From Sorghum bicolor (taxonomy: Eukaryota > Streptophyta > Magnoliopsida > Poales > Poaceae), in NCBI RefSeq assembly GCF_000003195.3, contig NC_012872.2:52371695-52435694 (forward strand): 64,000 nt of DNA, in the 5' to 3' direction. The notes under the pieces are model-generated. The model was not told where the DNA came from and ran no database searches. It was given only the letters and a program-made list of their open reading frames with translations. The stretch's first letter is position 1, and the number at the start of each line of letters is the position of its first letter. The position numbers were made by a program, and so were the translations under genes. Below, piece after piece: positions 45,219-57,337 of this stretch.

Positions 45219-48200
45219 ATGGAGGACGTCGTAGCGGTCGTGGCGCCGCTACCCGCGCCGCCGGCGCCGACGTTTAGCCCCGCCGCGGCGGGGCTCACGC
45301 TGATCGCTGCGGCAGCGGCGGACCCGATCGCAGCGGCGGTCGTGGGAGCCATGGAAGGGGTGTCCGTGCCCGTGACTGTGCCCCCGGTCAGGACGGCGTC
45401 GGCGGTGGACGACGACGCGCTGCCGCCAGAAGGGGAAGGGGAAGGGGGAGACGCGTCTGTGGCCGGGAGCCCGTGCTCGGTGGCCAGCGACTGCAGCAGC
45501 GTGGCCAGCGCTGACTTCGAGGGGGTTGGGCTGGGTTTCTTCGGCGCGGAGGGTGGGCCCATGGTGTTCGAGGACTCGGCCGCGTCCGCGGCCACGGTCG
45601 AGGCGGAGGCCAGGGTCGCGGCTGGTGGGAGGAGCGTCTTCGCCGTCGACTGCGTGCCGCTCTGGGGCTACACCTCCATATGCGGCCGCCGGCCGGAGAT
45701 GGAGGATGCCGTTGCTATAGTGCCGCGATTCTTTGACGTGCCGCTCTGGATGCTCACCGGCAATGCGGTGGTCGATGGGCTCGATCCCATGACGTTCCGC
45801 TTACCTGCACATTTCTTTGGTGTCTATGACGGACACGGTGGTGCACAGGTATGCTTACCGTTCATTAATGACTTCCTATTAGCAGGCTCATTTTTGGTAC
45901 TCTACTCAAGTCTGTAACTGTATGTACTCCTAAATCGAACAGACAGTTGTTGGTACAGCTACATTGAGTGGCATTTGCTCAATTCGTTGCAGGTAGCAAA
46001 TTACTGTAGGGAACGCCTCCATGTGGCCCTACTGGAGCAGCTGAGCAGGATAGAGGAGAACGTGTGTGCTGCTAACTTGGTAGACATGGAGTTCAAGAAA
46101 CAGTGGGAAAAGGCCTTTGTTGATTCTTTCGCTAGAGTGGACGACGAGGTTGGGGGCAAGGCGATCAGGGGAGGTGGTGGTGAAGCAGGCACAAGTAATG
46201 CTGCTGTGGCGCTCGCGCCAGAACCTGTGGCACCTGAGACCGTCGGTTCAACGGCGGTCGTCGCTGTCATCTGCTCCTCGCATATCATTGTCTCCAATTG
46301 TGGAGATTCACGGGCGGTGCTCTACCGTGGCAAGCAGCCCGTGCCTCTGTCGGTGGATCATAAAGTTAGCTCTCCTGCAACGCTGTTTATTTGCTTCACC
46401 TTTCAGTTGACATGTTAATCAGATATTGACTGCTTTGCTCTTTTTCGTTCTTCAGCCTAACAGGGAGGATGAGTATGCAAGGATTGAGGCAGAAGGTGGC
46501 AAGGTCATACAATGGAATGGTTATCGAGTTTTCGGTGTTCTTGCAATGTCACGATCAATTGGTATGTCTTTTATTACTCTCCAGCACACTGCTTTTTATA
46601 CTATATAATAAGTCACCTTGGTTTACTGTACATGCAATGATTTGAATAAGGAAATTTGAATAAATTTCTGTGAATGTATTACTATTTGGTTTACTAGTTC
46701 ATCAACATCTCTGCAACCTTAAGTTTTGGTGACAGGGAATGTATTAGTTATTATCATTTTTTTTACCTGGTGATTCTACAATTCTTATGTAGTTTCTGGT
46801 CCACAACAACACAATAATATGCATTGAAGGACCATTACCTAAATATCATCTGTGTTGATTGATTGTTGATGCTACTCTGCTGTCAATTTTTTACAAAAAA
46901 AAGTAGTTGGGACGAATTAGCAGCCTAGCATGATAAATGATAAGTTATCTGGCAAAATAGGAATGTTATATAAGAGCTGTTTTAATTTTTGTTACTTGTT
47001 GACGAAATATTTCTGGCTTTCAAGTGAGCAACTACCTGTGTTTATTATGTGGCAAGGAACCATTTTGTCCACGTTAGCATTACTCCAAATTGTATATTAC
47101 ATGATTTTCATACTTCCCAGGCTCTCCTGTGTTGTACTCCCTAGAACTGTTAAATTGAAGGAAGCCATGAGGTGCCCTTTGTTATGATGTAGTACATGGC
47201 CCTGAATTCAGATCCTGTTCAATAGAGCATCCAAAGATCCTATCTGCTATGTTCCTTAAACCTTATTCTGACTCCATTCATTTTATTCTGCCTCAAGTTT
47301 CTATTGGCCAAGAAAGGTCAGGGTCCTACAACGGTTAAAAGCAGTCTTCCTTGTGGAATTATGGGAGCACTATCGTAGAGGGAAGAAGGGAAGAAAAACT
47401 ATGTATCCTGAATCATCATAAGACCAATAGCTTCTGATACTTGGTTCCATACATGGTTGAGTCTCAGAAGCCTGGTAGTTGTATGGTTTGCTCATGCCCC
47501 TTTGTATGCTCACTTGTGGCGTATATAAGTGATAGATCTTCCCTATACTCTTGTTCTGATGTCTATAACCTACCATGTTGCTTGGTGAACCTGGGTAAAT
47601 AGAAAAAATCCCCCCCCCGGCCCCCCCCCCCCCCCCCCCCCCCCCCGGGTTTTTTTCCCTAACTAAGTCTCTTTTTTAAAGGTTGTGCATTAGGGAGCAG
47701 CCGAGTACAAATTTATCCTTCTGACTTCTGAAAGGGCAGTCTCTCTCTGATGTTTGTCACCATCTTCCTGCTTTGTGTTTTGAAGCTGTTACTTATTTTG
47801 GTGCTGGTGGTGTGCACCAAGTTCTTTTTGAAGGCAAAAACACTCTCTGTGTGTTGGGGGGGGGGGGGGGGGCAACAAGGTACTGAAACCTTCTAGATAA
47901 CATTGCAGTTGAACATGATTTGATATGGGTATTCAATTTAGAATTGGGGAATTTGCATAGGTATGCATATAGATCGTCTTTTGAAATTCTAAGCAAGCTC
48001 TCAATGAGACTACATAAAACTCGTAAATATAGAGAAGCGAATTCAAACAGATGGTCTAATGCACAAGGTCCTGGGCATGTTTGGCAAATTACACTACTCC
48101 CCCTTCCTCTTTTGGAGCCATCATGCTGATAGCATGACACATTCAAACTAATGGAGTTTGGAGATGTGTTATTGGCTTGACTCTGAACATCCTCAAATAC

Positions 48201-49304
48201 ACTCATTTCTGGGCATTCTACACCTTTGATGTTCTGCTGCATGCTTTCTTTTGAGTTCTTGACTTCTGAAGACAATGTTTTCTATTGTAATTCTACAATG
48301 TTTTGATGTTCGTCTGTATATGATGCATACCCCATCAGCCTGTCGGTCCCAAATTAAGTGTCGCTGTGGTATTCATGCCGGTCAAACTGTTTTAAGTTTG
48401 ACTAGGTTTGTAGAAAATATTAGCAACATTTGTATCTCCAAATAAGTTTATTATGAAAATAGATTCAGTGACTAATTATGTATAAATATTAATATTTTCT
48501 TGATTTGGTCAAAATTAAGTGTCTAACTCCCCGGGAAGCGAGAACGACACTTATATTGGGATGGAGGGAGTACAAACTAATGGTGTTTGACGTTTTAGTT
48601 CTATATACTAGTACAAGACATGCCTAGATCTTTCACTGTAGTGTAGAACATATACCTTTACACTAATTTTGGAATTTGTCTCCTCTGCTATGAACTTTGA
48701 CCTGTCATGAAAGTGAGCATGTATGTTGCTAGGTCTCTTCTGTGCTTTAGCAAGGACCACAGAGGATGTTTTCTTGGCATTGATTATGTTACCCTAAGTA
48801 GACCGTAGTCAGGACATGTCATGTTTATTTTCCCTAAATCTGCTTGTAGAAGAACCAAGTAGTCTAAGCTTGCTAGTTTTAGTTGTTTTTCTTGGAACAA
48901 GATTCCAATATACAAAAGCATGTATTATATGATCAGAACTTTAACGGCTTCTATTTGTTGCAGGTGACAGATATCTGAAGCCATGGATAATTCCAGTCCC
49001 AGAGGTAACAATAGTTCCACGGGCTAAGGAAGATGAGTGCCTTATTCTTGCCAGTGATGGCCTCTGGGACGTAATGTCAAATGAAGAGGTATGTGAAGTT
49101 GCTCGGAAGCGGATACTTCTGTGGCACAAAAAGAATGGCACAAGTTCATCATCAGCCCCACGGGTTGGTGATTCCGCAGACCCAGCTGCTCAAGCGGCTG
49201 CTGAATGCTTGTCAAAGCTTGCTGTTCAGAAGGGGAGCAAAGACAACATCACTGTCGTTGTAGTTGACCTGAAAGCACACCGCAAGTTCAAGAGCAAAAC
49301 CTAA
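45219..49304 (+). CDS. Clade A protein phosphatase 2C (ABA co-receptor type)
   Basis: Four exons: 45,219-45,848, 45,993-46,364, 46,456-46,561 and 48,964-49,304, all GT-AG, giving 482 residues. The Ala-rich N terminus ([15 protein letters not shown]) is followed by the catalytic domain from ~149 ([16 protein letters not shown]). Metal-binding motifs are present: MEDA (~160), VYDGHGG (Asp ~204), [16 protein letters not shown] (~400) and KDNITVVVV (~463). Trp-354 in [11 protein letters not shown] matches the lock Trp that clade A phosphatases insert into ABA-bound PYR/PYL receptors. The predicted role is dephosphorylation of SnRK2 kinases in nucleus and cytosol, repressing ABA signalling. It is closest in style to the ABI/HAB group; I do not assign a symbol. 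Intron 3 (2.4 kb) is enlarged by repeats. Confidence 0.93.
47610..47872. repeat. Poly-C and poly-G tracts in PP2C intron 3
   Basis: An almost pure C run (47,610-47,646, broken by GG near 47,619) is followed by GGGTTTTTTTCCC. A 17-base G run lies at 47,856-47,872. Such tracts are prone to length errors in sequencing. The C and G runs could pair in the transcript. Confidence 0.85.
48337..48570. mobile_element. Stowaway-type MITE in PP2C intron 3
   Basis: The right end TTGGGATGGAGGGAG then TA is the CTCCCTCCATCCC terminal repeat. The left end (CTGTCGGTCCCAAATTAAG) is its diverged partner. Inner inverted pieces are AAGTGTCG and CGACACTT. Intronic and non-coding. Confidence 0.7.
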
Positions 49305-49738
49305 CCATGATGGCTTGATGGACAATTATAGCGACAAGTTGCTAGGAACCTAGATTTGGAGAATCCAAATTTGGTCAGTTTAGCACGCTGCCTTAGTACA
49401 TTACTTAGCCCAGTTCTTTATTTTCTCAGTTCTTTTTAAGCCATTTGGGCTGCCAAGGGCTGTATTCACCATATATGGTACAGATTGCGAAATCCGTGTC
49501 AGGGTTTTATGTTTCCTGACCCTGGTGACGGTCCTGTTTTCATTCTTCTTTCTTCGTTGCCCTGTATTCTTTTTGTCTAAGCTGGGCGTCCATGTATCTG
49601 GCAATGTATATTTGAGCTTGTAGGGTACAAAAGAAACGAAGTGTTATAAAGGGTCTGTATCCTGCCTGCCTGAATTTGGGAAATCTATCAATTGCATTAG
49701 CTGGTAATACAAGTATGCACTCGAAATTTGGATACTGG
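49305..49738 (+). other. PP2C 3' UTR and intergenic spacer
   Basis: T-rich DNA after the stop codon, consistent with a 3' UTR ending around 49,640-49,700. No strong single poly(A) signal was identified. No other gene is seen before the MITE. Confidence 0.45.
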
Positions 49739-50068
49739 GGCCTTGTTTAGATCCAATTTTTTATTTGGATTTTGACACTGTAGTAGTTTTATTGTGACGG
49801 GAAAAGTTTTTGATTTTTGAGGTAAGGTCTTGTTTAGTTCACCTTAAAAACTAAAAACTTTTTAAGATTTTCTGTCACATCAAATCTTGGAGCACATGCA
49901 TGAAGTATTAGATATAGACGAAAATAAAAATTAATTACACAGTTTATTTGTAAATCACGAGATGAATTTTTTGAGCATAGTTAGTCTATGATTGGATAAT
50001 ATTTGTCAAATAAAAACGAAAATGCTACGATGCCAAAATCTGAAATTTTTTCGGAACTAAACAAGGCC
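49739..50068. mobile_element. Tourist-type MITE pair (one truncated, one complete)
   Basis: 49,739-49,825 has a GGCCTTGTTTAGATCC end and part of the core, but is internally deleted and lacks its right terminus. 49,826-50,068 is complete (GGTCTTGTTTAGTTC to GGAACTAAACAAGGCC). The second appears to have inserted at, or replaced, the right end of the first. Confidence 0.75.
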
Positions 50069-50739
50069 TGGCCTGTTTGAAAGAACCGAATGGTCTAAGA
50101 GCATCTCAAACAGCTTGGTATTTCAACATGCTATCCTACCAAATTTGCTAAAAGCATAAAAATCCTCCTCCAACAACTCCTTATCTCAACTTGCTAAATT
50201 TCCCAAGTTGCTATCCAGAGGTTTCTACTGCCGAAATTTGTCAAGTTGCTATCCCAAGTTGCTATCCCGAGCGCAACTTGTTGGAGACACATATTCTTTT
50301 TACCAAGTGAGCGGGTCCAATCTGTCATCCTCTGTTTTTAGCAAGTGAGAATAGCAACTTATTGGAGACACATCTTTTTTTCTTTTTCTAAATAAATTAG
50401 CAACTTGCTATAACTCAAGATTTGACAAGTGAATTTTACCAAGTTGTTGCTAAAGGGTTGAGTTGGGGTTAAATTTGGATACTGACTCCTCTTCTGCGTT
50501 TAAGCCCAGGGAAATGAGGAATGATCGGCCATATGGGCCTCCAAGAGAATAATGGGCTGTCACCCTGGGCTTCCCCTCCCTCCACTCTCGAGAAGGCCGC
50601 AGAAAAACCCCAAATGTGAGCGCCCCTGGCTCCTCGCCTCCTTCAGCCAAAACCCTAGCTCGCATACGCGCCCGAGCAACGCTTTGTCTGCGACGGGCGC
50701 CCGCCCTCCTGCCGCCAGAAGCTTCCAGGAGCATCAGCG
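50069..50739 (+). promoter_or_regulatory. Spacer and 5' region of the LYAR-like gene
   Basis: 50,097-50,460 is a low-complexity, MITE-like stretch rich in AACTTGCTA / TAGCAAGTT variants; both orientations are present but no clear terminal repeats or target duplication were found. 50,560-50,739 is GC-rich leader sequence (AAAACCCTAG near 50,650) leading to the start codon. Confidence 0.4.
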
Positions 50740-53661
50740 ATGGTGTGGTTCCAATGCGAGGACTGTGGCGAGAACCTCAAGAAGCCCAAGCTCGCCAGCC
50801 ACTTCCGCTGCTGCTCCGCGTACAAGGTCAGAGCGGCGCCCGACTCTCTTCCCCCCCTGTTCCGGTTCCTTTCTGGACCGATCTTTGGCGCCGTGGTGGC
50901 TAATTGATGTTTCTGTTGCGCGGCCGCAGCTGTCATGCATCGATTGCGGCGAGTTCTTCAGCCAGGAGACCGTGCAGGGGCACACCCAGTGCATCTCCGA
51001 GGCCGTGAGTTCATCCGCACCTCTCTCTCTCTCTCTCTGAGTGCCGTGCTCAATCCTCACTGTATTATGCAATTTACTGTTCATCTCTGCAATTCTAGTA
51101 AAGGATATGTGTCTGACGGTGCGATTAGTGCCTATGAGCTGCTGTTGCATTGGATTGTGGGTGTTTTTATTTCGCTCCCCTGTCGCTACTTTAATGTGGC
51201 TTTGGCTACTGTTTGGAGTGCATAAACCTGTACATTTTTGTCGATATTCCCTCTCCGTCCTGAAATATATGGGATCCAAGTTTGTCCTAAGTTGACCAAG
51301 TTTATAGAGAAGTGTATTAATATATACCACACAGAGGTAAACTATGAAAATATATTTCATAATATATCCAGCGATGCTAATTTGATGTCATTCTTCTTTT
51401 CTATAAATCTGTTCAAATTTAACATTGTTTGACTTAGGACAAACTTAGCACTGTCACAGTCATTTCTTGCAATTGTTGGTAAGCTATATCTAGAAGTTAC
51501 AGTCTGCACGTTGATTTATTCCTTTTTCATATTACGATTGGTAGTTTCAATAGAAGTTTTATAACCATGATGAAGGCTTATGTTAGAATTTGTGGAGGCT
51601 CTGATTTCTAACTGAGCAGTTCCTTTTTATGTACAGATTATATTATAATATATGTAGGACTCTTCGGAGTTAGTGCATTCAGATTATGTACAGATTGTTA
51701 TATGTGCAAATTATACTATTCAATCCAGTGCTCATTTCTACTGTATTTGTTTTCGTTCAGGAGAAGTATGGTCCTAAGGGACAGAACAAGCCATCCAATG
51801 GTGTACAGGGTAAGGCAGATAAGCCAAAGCCAAATGCAGATGTTGATATCAATGTTGGGCTGTCGACACGGCCTCCTTGGTTCTGTAGGTGTGCCAATTT
51901 GATCCCTTAGTATATACACAATAATTTCTGCAGATGGTTATGTAGTAACAGTGCTGATGCCATAATTCTAAACCATCTTTACTCCTAACCAAGTAACCAT
52001 AAATGTTTATAGCTTATTTCTATGCTTCTCAATTTTTCCATTGATAAAAATCATGCTTGGGACTGTTTTGGTTTTTTTATTAGTACTCAAATGGAGTGCA
52101 AGTACATCTAAATACATGACTAGACATGGTAATACAATTATTCAAGAGGTTGCAGTTATATATCTTTGTAGTTGCGCCTGTGATTATAAGTTCATTTTTT
52201 TAGCTTTTGTTTTCCATATAGAAAAGCTTGCTTGGAACTATTAAAATTATTTGTATTATATCTTTCTTATGAATGATGGGTCTGGCATGTTGGTACAGTC
52301 TCTCCACTTGTGGCCTGGAGGTCCTAGGTTCAACCCAGCCTCTTTGCAAAATTAAGCAAGGGTAAAAGCTGTCTAGAAATTCCGTTGCCAGATGTCACCC
52401 TGTGTGGGAACTTTCAGTACTGTGTAACTGTATGCCCTAGGTTATTTACATGGGCAGTATAAGTGTGTATATGTAGACAACCAGACATACACTTCTACAG
52501 TAAATATGGTAATGTAGAATCCAACTTCTCCTATTTTTCTTTTAAGTTGCATCTCTCTTACAAAGGTTAGGTCTTCTTCTGCTTCATTGGAGTGTAATAT
52601 TTTTAAGTGCTTTTATCTGTTTATCATGTATATTCAGTGCTAGGTTGATTTTTAACGATGCTTTCCTGTAGACAATTCAAAATTTGAGAAAGCAAGTATG
52701 TCATTTATATAAACAATGGGTTTATCCCTGTTGTCAGCACATTGCCGATGCATTCAAGTTCTTGATTTGAAGTGTTTTGATCTTGCTTCAAAGACTCAGG
52801 AGCTTGCTTAGATATCTAGGAACTGTGTATTTATTGTGAATTTGCATGACAGCCTATGCAAGACCACTACCACAAGCAAGCAAACTCTCTTACTGCATGC
52901 TGATGGGAAGAAGCATAGGGCAAAGGCGAAAGCCTTCCATGCTTCTCAGAAACAAACAAATGGTGCAGAACAAACTCCAGATGTGAAGGAAGCCGGAGCT
53001 GTACCCACAAAAGAATCTGTTCAAGTAAATGGTGGTATGAGTGGTGATCGTGAAAGAAATGATGATAAAGATGCTGCGAAAAGAAAACGAATGGATGACA
53101 TGACCATAGAGGAGCCAGATAACACAAAAAAACAGCATTTAACGCAGTCTAGAGATGAGAAGTCAGAAAACAAAGTGAAGAGTAAGGCAGATGAACTAAC
53201 AAGTGGTGCCGACTGCAAAAGTGTTCAGAAACAAAAGATCAAATGGAAGAAGATTATTACTAAAGCACTGAAGACGGTGAGCTAAAAGTTTGATCGTCCT
53301 ATATCGTAGCATCCTTTAAACTACAGGTTCATAATTGTGTTGGTTTATATTTCAGAACGCAGATGGAGTTATGAAACTAAAGAAGCTACAAAAGCTAGTC
53401 TCCAAGGAGCTTCAGGAATGTGGTGTCTCTAAAGACGAGGGTCTCCATGCTACCTTGATGGATAAAGTAATCAATCATCGTTAAAGGAATCTAGCTACTT
53501 CACCTGCTGTTTCTCTCCCCTTGATTCCAAATTTAGACCATTTTGTTCGCTAAAATGCATATTCCTTTTACTGCTTCTTGTTGCAGATAGCTTCAAGCTC
53601 CAGATTTTCTGTTGATGGCAAGCATGTTAGACTGGTGGCTAAGAATGAAGAAGAATCTTAG
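50740..53661 (+). CDS. LYAR-type nucleolar zinc-finger protein
   Basis: Six exons (50,740-50,826; 50,930-51,004; 51,761-51,888; 52,853-53,276; 53,356-53,466; 53,587-53,661), GT-AG throughout, 299 residues. The N terminus [18 protein letters not shown] with C6, C9, H21, C25, then [10 protein letters not shown] with C32, C35, H47, C50, is the paired LYAR-type C2HC zinc finger. A third finger (PPWFCSLC...[11 protein letters not shown]96, C99, H112, H118) resembles RNA-binding zf-met fingers. A lysine-rich charged middle follows. The C terminus ([18 protein letters not shown] ... [13 protein letters not shown]) matches the conserved LYAR C-terminal domain. LYAR proteins act in the nucleolus in ribosome biogenesis; grass homologues are often labelled UBP1-associated protein 1C. 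Introns 2 and 3 carry a Stowaway remnant and a SINE. Confidence 0.9.
51246..51450. mobile_element. Degenerate Stowaway-type MITE in intron 2 of the LYAR-like gene
   Basis: The left end TTCCCTCTCCGTCCTGAAAT fits the CTCCCTCCGTCC terminal repeat. The interior holds inverted pieces (GTTTGTCCTAAGTTGACC near the left, GACTTAGGACAAAC at the right). The outer right terminus has decayed. Confidence 0.6.
52275..52445 (+). mobile_element. tRNA-derived SINE in intron 3 of the LYAR-like gene
   Basis: An A-box-like TGGCATGTTGGT is followed ~40 bp later by a B-box AGGTTCAACCC, the internal RNA polymerase III promoter of tRNA-derived SINEs. The body GCCTGGAGGTCCTAGG and CCAGATGTCACCCTGTGTGG resembles a SINE family common in grasses. 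No clear tail or target duplication was defined, so the limits are approximate. Confidence 0.55.
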
Positions 53662-54202
53662 AAAGAGGTTGTCAGTCATTTCTTGGCATTGTTCCTGGCC
53701 TAATTCTTTGGTGTCAACTTTCAGATGGCTTATAGCCAAGTTTTGGTTAAATTGAGTGCATGAACCATCAATTATATCCATGACCTGACGGTATGGGAAT
53801 TTTGAATCTGAATTTTCTTGGCAACCGTTCAAAAGTGAACTTTTAACACTTTATTATGCTGTCACAAGCAATGCCAGTGGAGGCAGTATCTGATTGTCTG
53901 ATTGACGGCAGATTTGCTATCGCCAAACTACCGAAGTTAGGAAAAGGTAAACTGTGCATAAGAATTGATGTACTGAATTTCTGTAATATACCGTTGGGAT
54001 AAAAAAACTGCAGCGCAACACCAACCTGGTGGATGTTGAGACTTGCAAGCAGGTTGGATTTGAGCCCAGCCAAAGAATCTGTTCGAATCGTTGCCCAAAA
54101 TGGATTGCGTTTGGGGGCCATGGAATAAGGTAGCCGAAGCTGAATAGGCTGTGGGTCGTGGCTTGGCACTAGTCTTATGTGATTGAAAATTTTGACATGT
54201 TA
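53662..54202 (+). other. 3' UTR and spacer downstream of the LYAR-like gene
   Basis: T-rich sequence, probably 3' UTR up to about 53,850, followed by spacer DNA. An open frame on the minus strand (53,843-54,169) has no recognisable homology and is not called. Confidence 0.4.
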
Positions 54203-54436
54203 GGCCTTGTTTAGTTTCGAAAAGATTTTGGATTTCAGTACTGTAGCACTTTTGTTTGTTTATGACAAATATTATCCAACCATGGATTAATTAGGATCAA
54301 AAGATTCGTCTTATGATTTACAGCTAAACTGTGTAATTAGTTTTTGTTTTTGTCTATATTTAATGCTTGCCGCAAGATTCAATGTAACAGGGAATCTTGA
54401 AAATTTTTTGGTTTTTGGGGTGAACTAAACAAGGCC
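54203..54436. mobile_element. Tourist-type MITE with TTA duplication
   Basis: Begins GGCCTTGTTTAGTTTCG and ends GGTGAACTAAACAAGGCC, flanked by TTA at 54,200-54,202 and 54,437-54,439. Nearly perfect ends. Confidence 0.85.
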
Positions 54437-55218
54437 TTAATATAAGGGAAAAGGTCCATTGAACCTCCTTTCAACTGTTGTGGTAGTTCGATTTACCTCC
54501 TCCAACCAGAAAACCGGATGTTTGCACTTCTCGAACTATTGAAACCTTACAATTAACTTAGCGGTTTTTATAAAGGTTTGAAGATAAATCGGACTTTTAT
54601 GATAGGTGAGGGTGGTTAATTATATTTTATAAAAAGATGTGAAATAATTTTTCATAAAACTATACAGATATTTTTTTTCTAGGAGAATAAATATACACTT
54701 AAAAGAAATACTAAAATCTGATTTAATGTTAGAAACTTTATAGAAATTTTGTTTTAATTCAGAAAAATATGGAACAAGTTTTATGTTTTTTTTTTCTAAA
54801 ATCATGTTTTTACTTAGCAAATACTCCCTCTGTCCCATTTTTTTTTCTTTATGCTGGCCTATTCAGATCCAATCCTGCTCCTCCCTAGCCGTAATCGCTT
54901 CCCTTCCCTCAACTCATGTCTGCCAGGTAGAATGCCACAAGCAGTGGCTAGGCGCCTAGGCCATCAGTCCTCATTAATACATTGATACCGTTACCTCAAC
55001 CAACTAAACAATGGCTAGAATCATCCATATCAGTACTGATCCCCCGTGATTGAATTACATTTACATTTGCATAAACAATGCTTGAACCTAAACACTGTGT
55101 AAGTTATCTATTTTATTTAGAAATGTGCCCCTACTTTTTTTTTCTAGCCATTGATGGCTCACGTGTCAGTGACATGACCTTTGAGAAGCCCCGGCCATGC
55201 TGCTCTTAACACACAATA
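54437..55218. other. Intergenic DNA, no gene
   Basis: AT-rich. 54,445-54,560 (AAAGGTCCATTGAACCTCC...) looks like the end of an old DNA transposon, but its partner was not found. Near 54,825 a single Stowaway-like end (TACTCCCTCTGTCCC) stands alone. Confidence 0.4.
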
Positions 55219-55613
55219 TTATTGTTTAGTTCCTCCCTAAAAAATTTACACCCTAACAATTTGAATGTTTGATATATACATAGAGTATTAAATATAGACA
55301 AAAAAGTAACTAATTGCACATATTATGACTACTTTGCGAGACAAATCTTTTAAGTCTAATTAGTCCATGATTTAATAACAAATTGCTACAGTACACACAT
55401 GTGCTCTGTTTCCTTATCTTGTAAGCCATATTTTTTTCTACCATTCCGCAGTGCTTTTCTCTTATAATAAACCAACGAACAATACTTTGAGCCATGACTT
55501 TTCACACCAGCGAATAAGCTTCTGTAATTTGTTTTTTTAGTATTCGAGCACCCCATGCAACATCACTATGTGACACCCTAAAGTTTTACACCTTGGAACT
55601 AAACACGTGTCCC
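55219..55613. mobile_element. Degraded Tourist-type MITE, GTGTTTAG/GACACCC subfamily
   Basis: TATTGTTTAGTTCCTCCC on the left and GGAACTAAACACGTGTCC on the right, with AGTATTAAATATAGAC and a TGTGACACCCTAAAG block as in the element at 688-1,018. Substitutions are frequent and no target duplication remains. Confidence 0.6.
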
Positions 55614-55934
55614 AAAGTATTACACCCTAGAAGGCTAGAACTAAACAAGTGTGAGAGAGAAATAATGAGAGCAGTGTACACACACGCATGCATATCAGCC
55701 ATTTGACACGGGCGGGGCAAGTGTAAGGTTTAAATTGGTTTGGTTTCCAACTGTAACCAACGCGGGCTCACCGGCAAGTTCTGTTGTGTCCACTGCAATG
55801 CTCGACGATCTGCAGCTCCCTACTCTACGCGACCAACGAAGGCATGTGGCGACCAGCTAGCTAGCTCAGTGGCTTCAGGCAGTCATCAAATGGTAGCTTC
55901 GATTCTCTGGGATTCCACACGCTGATTATACGGC

Positions 55935-55971
<37 letters not shown>

Positions 55972-57136
55972 CAACGATACGTCAAAATGCTATACGAATT
56001 ACGTATATGTGTCGCATATATATATGATGCAGATTAGCTGTCAGGCGTTATGTAGCTAGCTAGTCGTCGTGCTACACTAGACGAGCTGCCTGGAATGGTG
56101 CACCAATCATTTGATCTGAAAGCCTCCTGGAAAGTGCACGCCACCGACCATTCCAACTACCGGTCCTGGAGAGTTTGTGCGGTTGCCGCGGCGCCATCGC
56201 CCGCTCTCGCTCTCGTTTCTCGCCGCGCGCATGGGACCATCCCTATGAATATGATAACAAGAGACAGCACCCGGCCATCCCTGCTCCTGCAGCGTCTCTC
56301 TCATGGTGCTCCCAATCAGCACGAAACCTGTCTGTCTATCAGTTATAAAGTACACGCGCACAGACATACAGAGAGAGAACCAGGCATGCATTAGGAAAGA
56401 TAGTTAAGCACGGACAGAGAGTATTAGCAAATGAATCAGCAGCAAAAATATCAAAGTGATGATGGACCATGGACGTGTACGTAATGCATGGTCAAATGGT
56501 AGATTGGGAGAGCGGAATGAGGGCTGGATTCACTGCATTTATTGATTTGTTTATTTACAAACAACACAGCACACAACAGCAGCACCCTTGCCCTTTTGTT
56601 TTCTCTGTCTCTGTATTCGTTCCTGGGCAGAGGTGATTAGTCTCTGATATCTGATCACTCAGGGGATTACATGTGGTACTTGTACTATGAGCTATAGCTG
56701 GTGCGTGTGATGAGCTTGGATTCCTGAGACATACAGTAGTACGTACTGTACGCGATACCCTAGTGGGGATTGGCTGTTTCTTCATTCTAGTAAGATTCTG
56801 TTATAATTCCAAAGGAACATACTAGTGTTCCAGCACTGGGACTGTATGTATTGATTGGGCCGTCTGTGATGGGGATAATTCAGCTCGGCGGGCCCTAATC
56901 AAATCAGGGTAGAGCATGCTGCATGCATGCGTGTACTCGTAGTACTAGTGCCTGGTACGAAAGCAGGCCAGATGCTTTGGAAGCGACGATACCTTCCTTT
57001 CTGTCTGCCTGTCTCGGCAACGCAGAGAGTATGCCTGCTGGGCGGCGTTTGAGTCCAAATCACAGCTTTTCGCTTCGTGTAGCTGGTGTGGAGTGCACCT
57101 GTTGTGCATTCCATTCTGCTTCCGTTGCTTTTGTTA
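55614..57136. other. Intergenic DNA with a (TA)n tract
   Basis: A TA microsatellite lies at about 55,938-55,969. 56,100-56,400 is GC-richer. 56,530-56,790 read on the minus strand looks like an A/T-rich transcript end (AATAAA-like motifs near 56,540), but no protein was recognised. No gene is called. Confidence 0.4.
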
Positions 57137-57337
57137 GACTTTGTTTAGATATTTTCGTTTTTATTTAACAAACATTGTTCAATTACAGAGTAACTAGACT
57201 TAAAAGATTTATCTCACAAATTACAGATAAATTGTATAATTAGTTTTTATTTTCGTCTATATTTAATGCTCCATGCATGCGACTAAAAATTCGATGTGAC
57301 GGGAAATCTTTAAAATTTTTACAAACTAAACAAGGCC
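57137..57337. mobile_element. Tourist-type MITE with TTA duplication
   Basis: Begins GACTTTGTTTAGATA and ends CAAACTAAACAAGGCC, with TTA at 57,134-57,136 and 57,338-57,340. About 40 bp shorter than its relatives because the outer-left part of the core is deleted. Confidence 0.8.
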
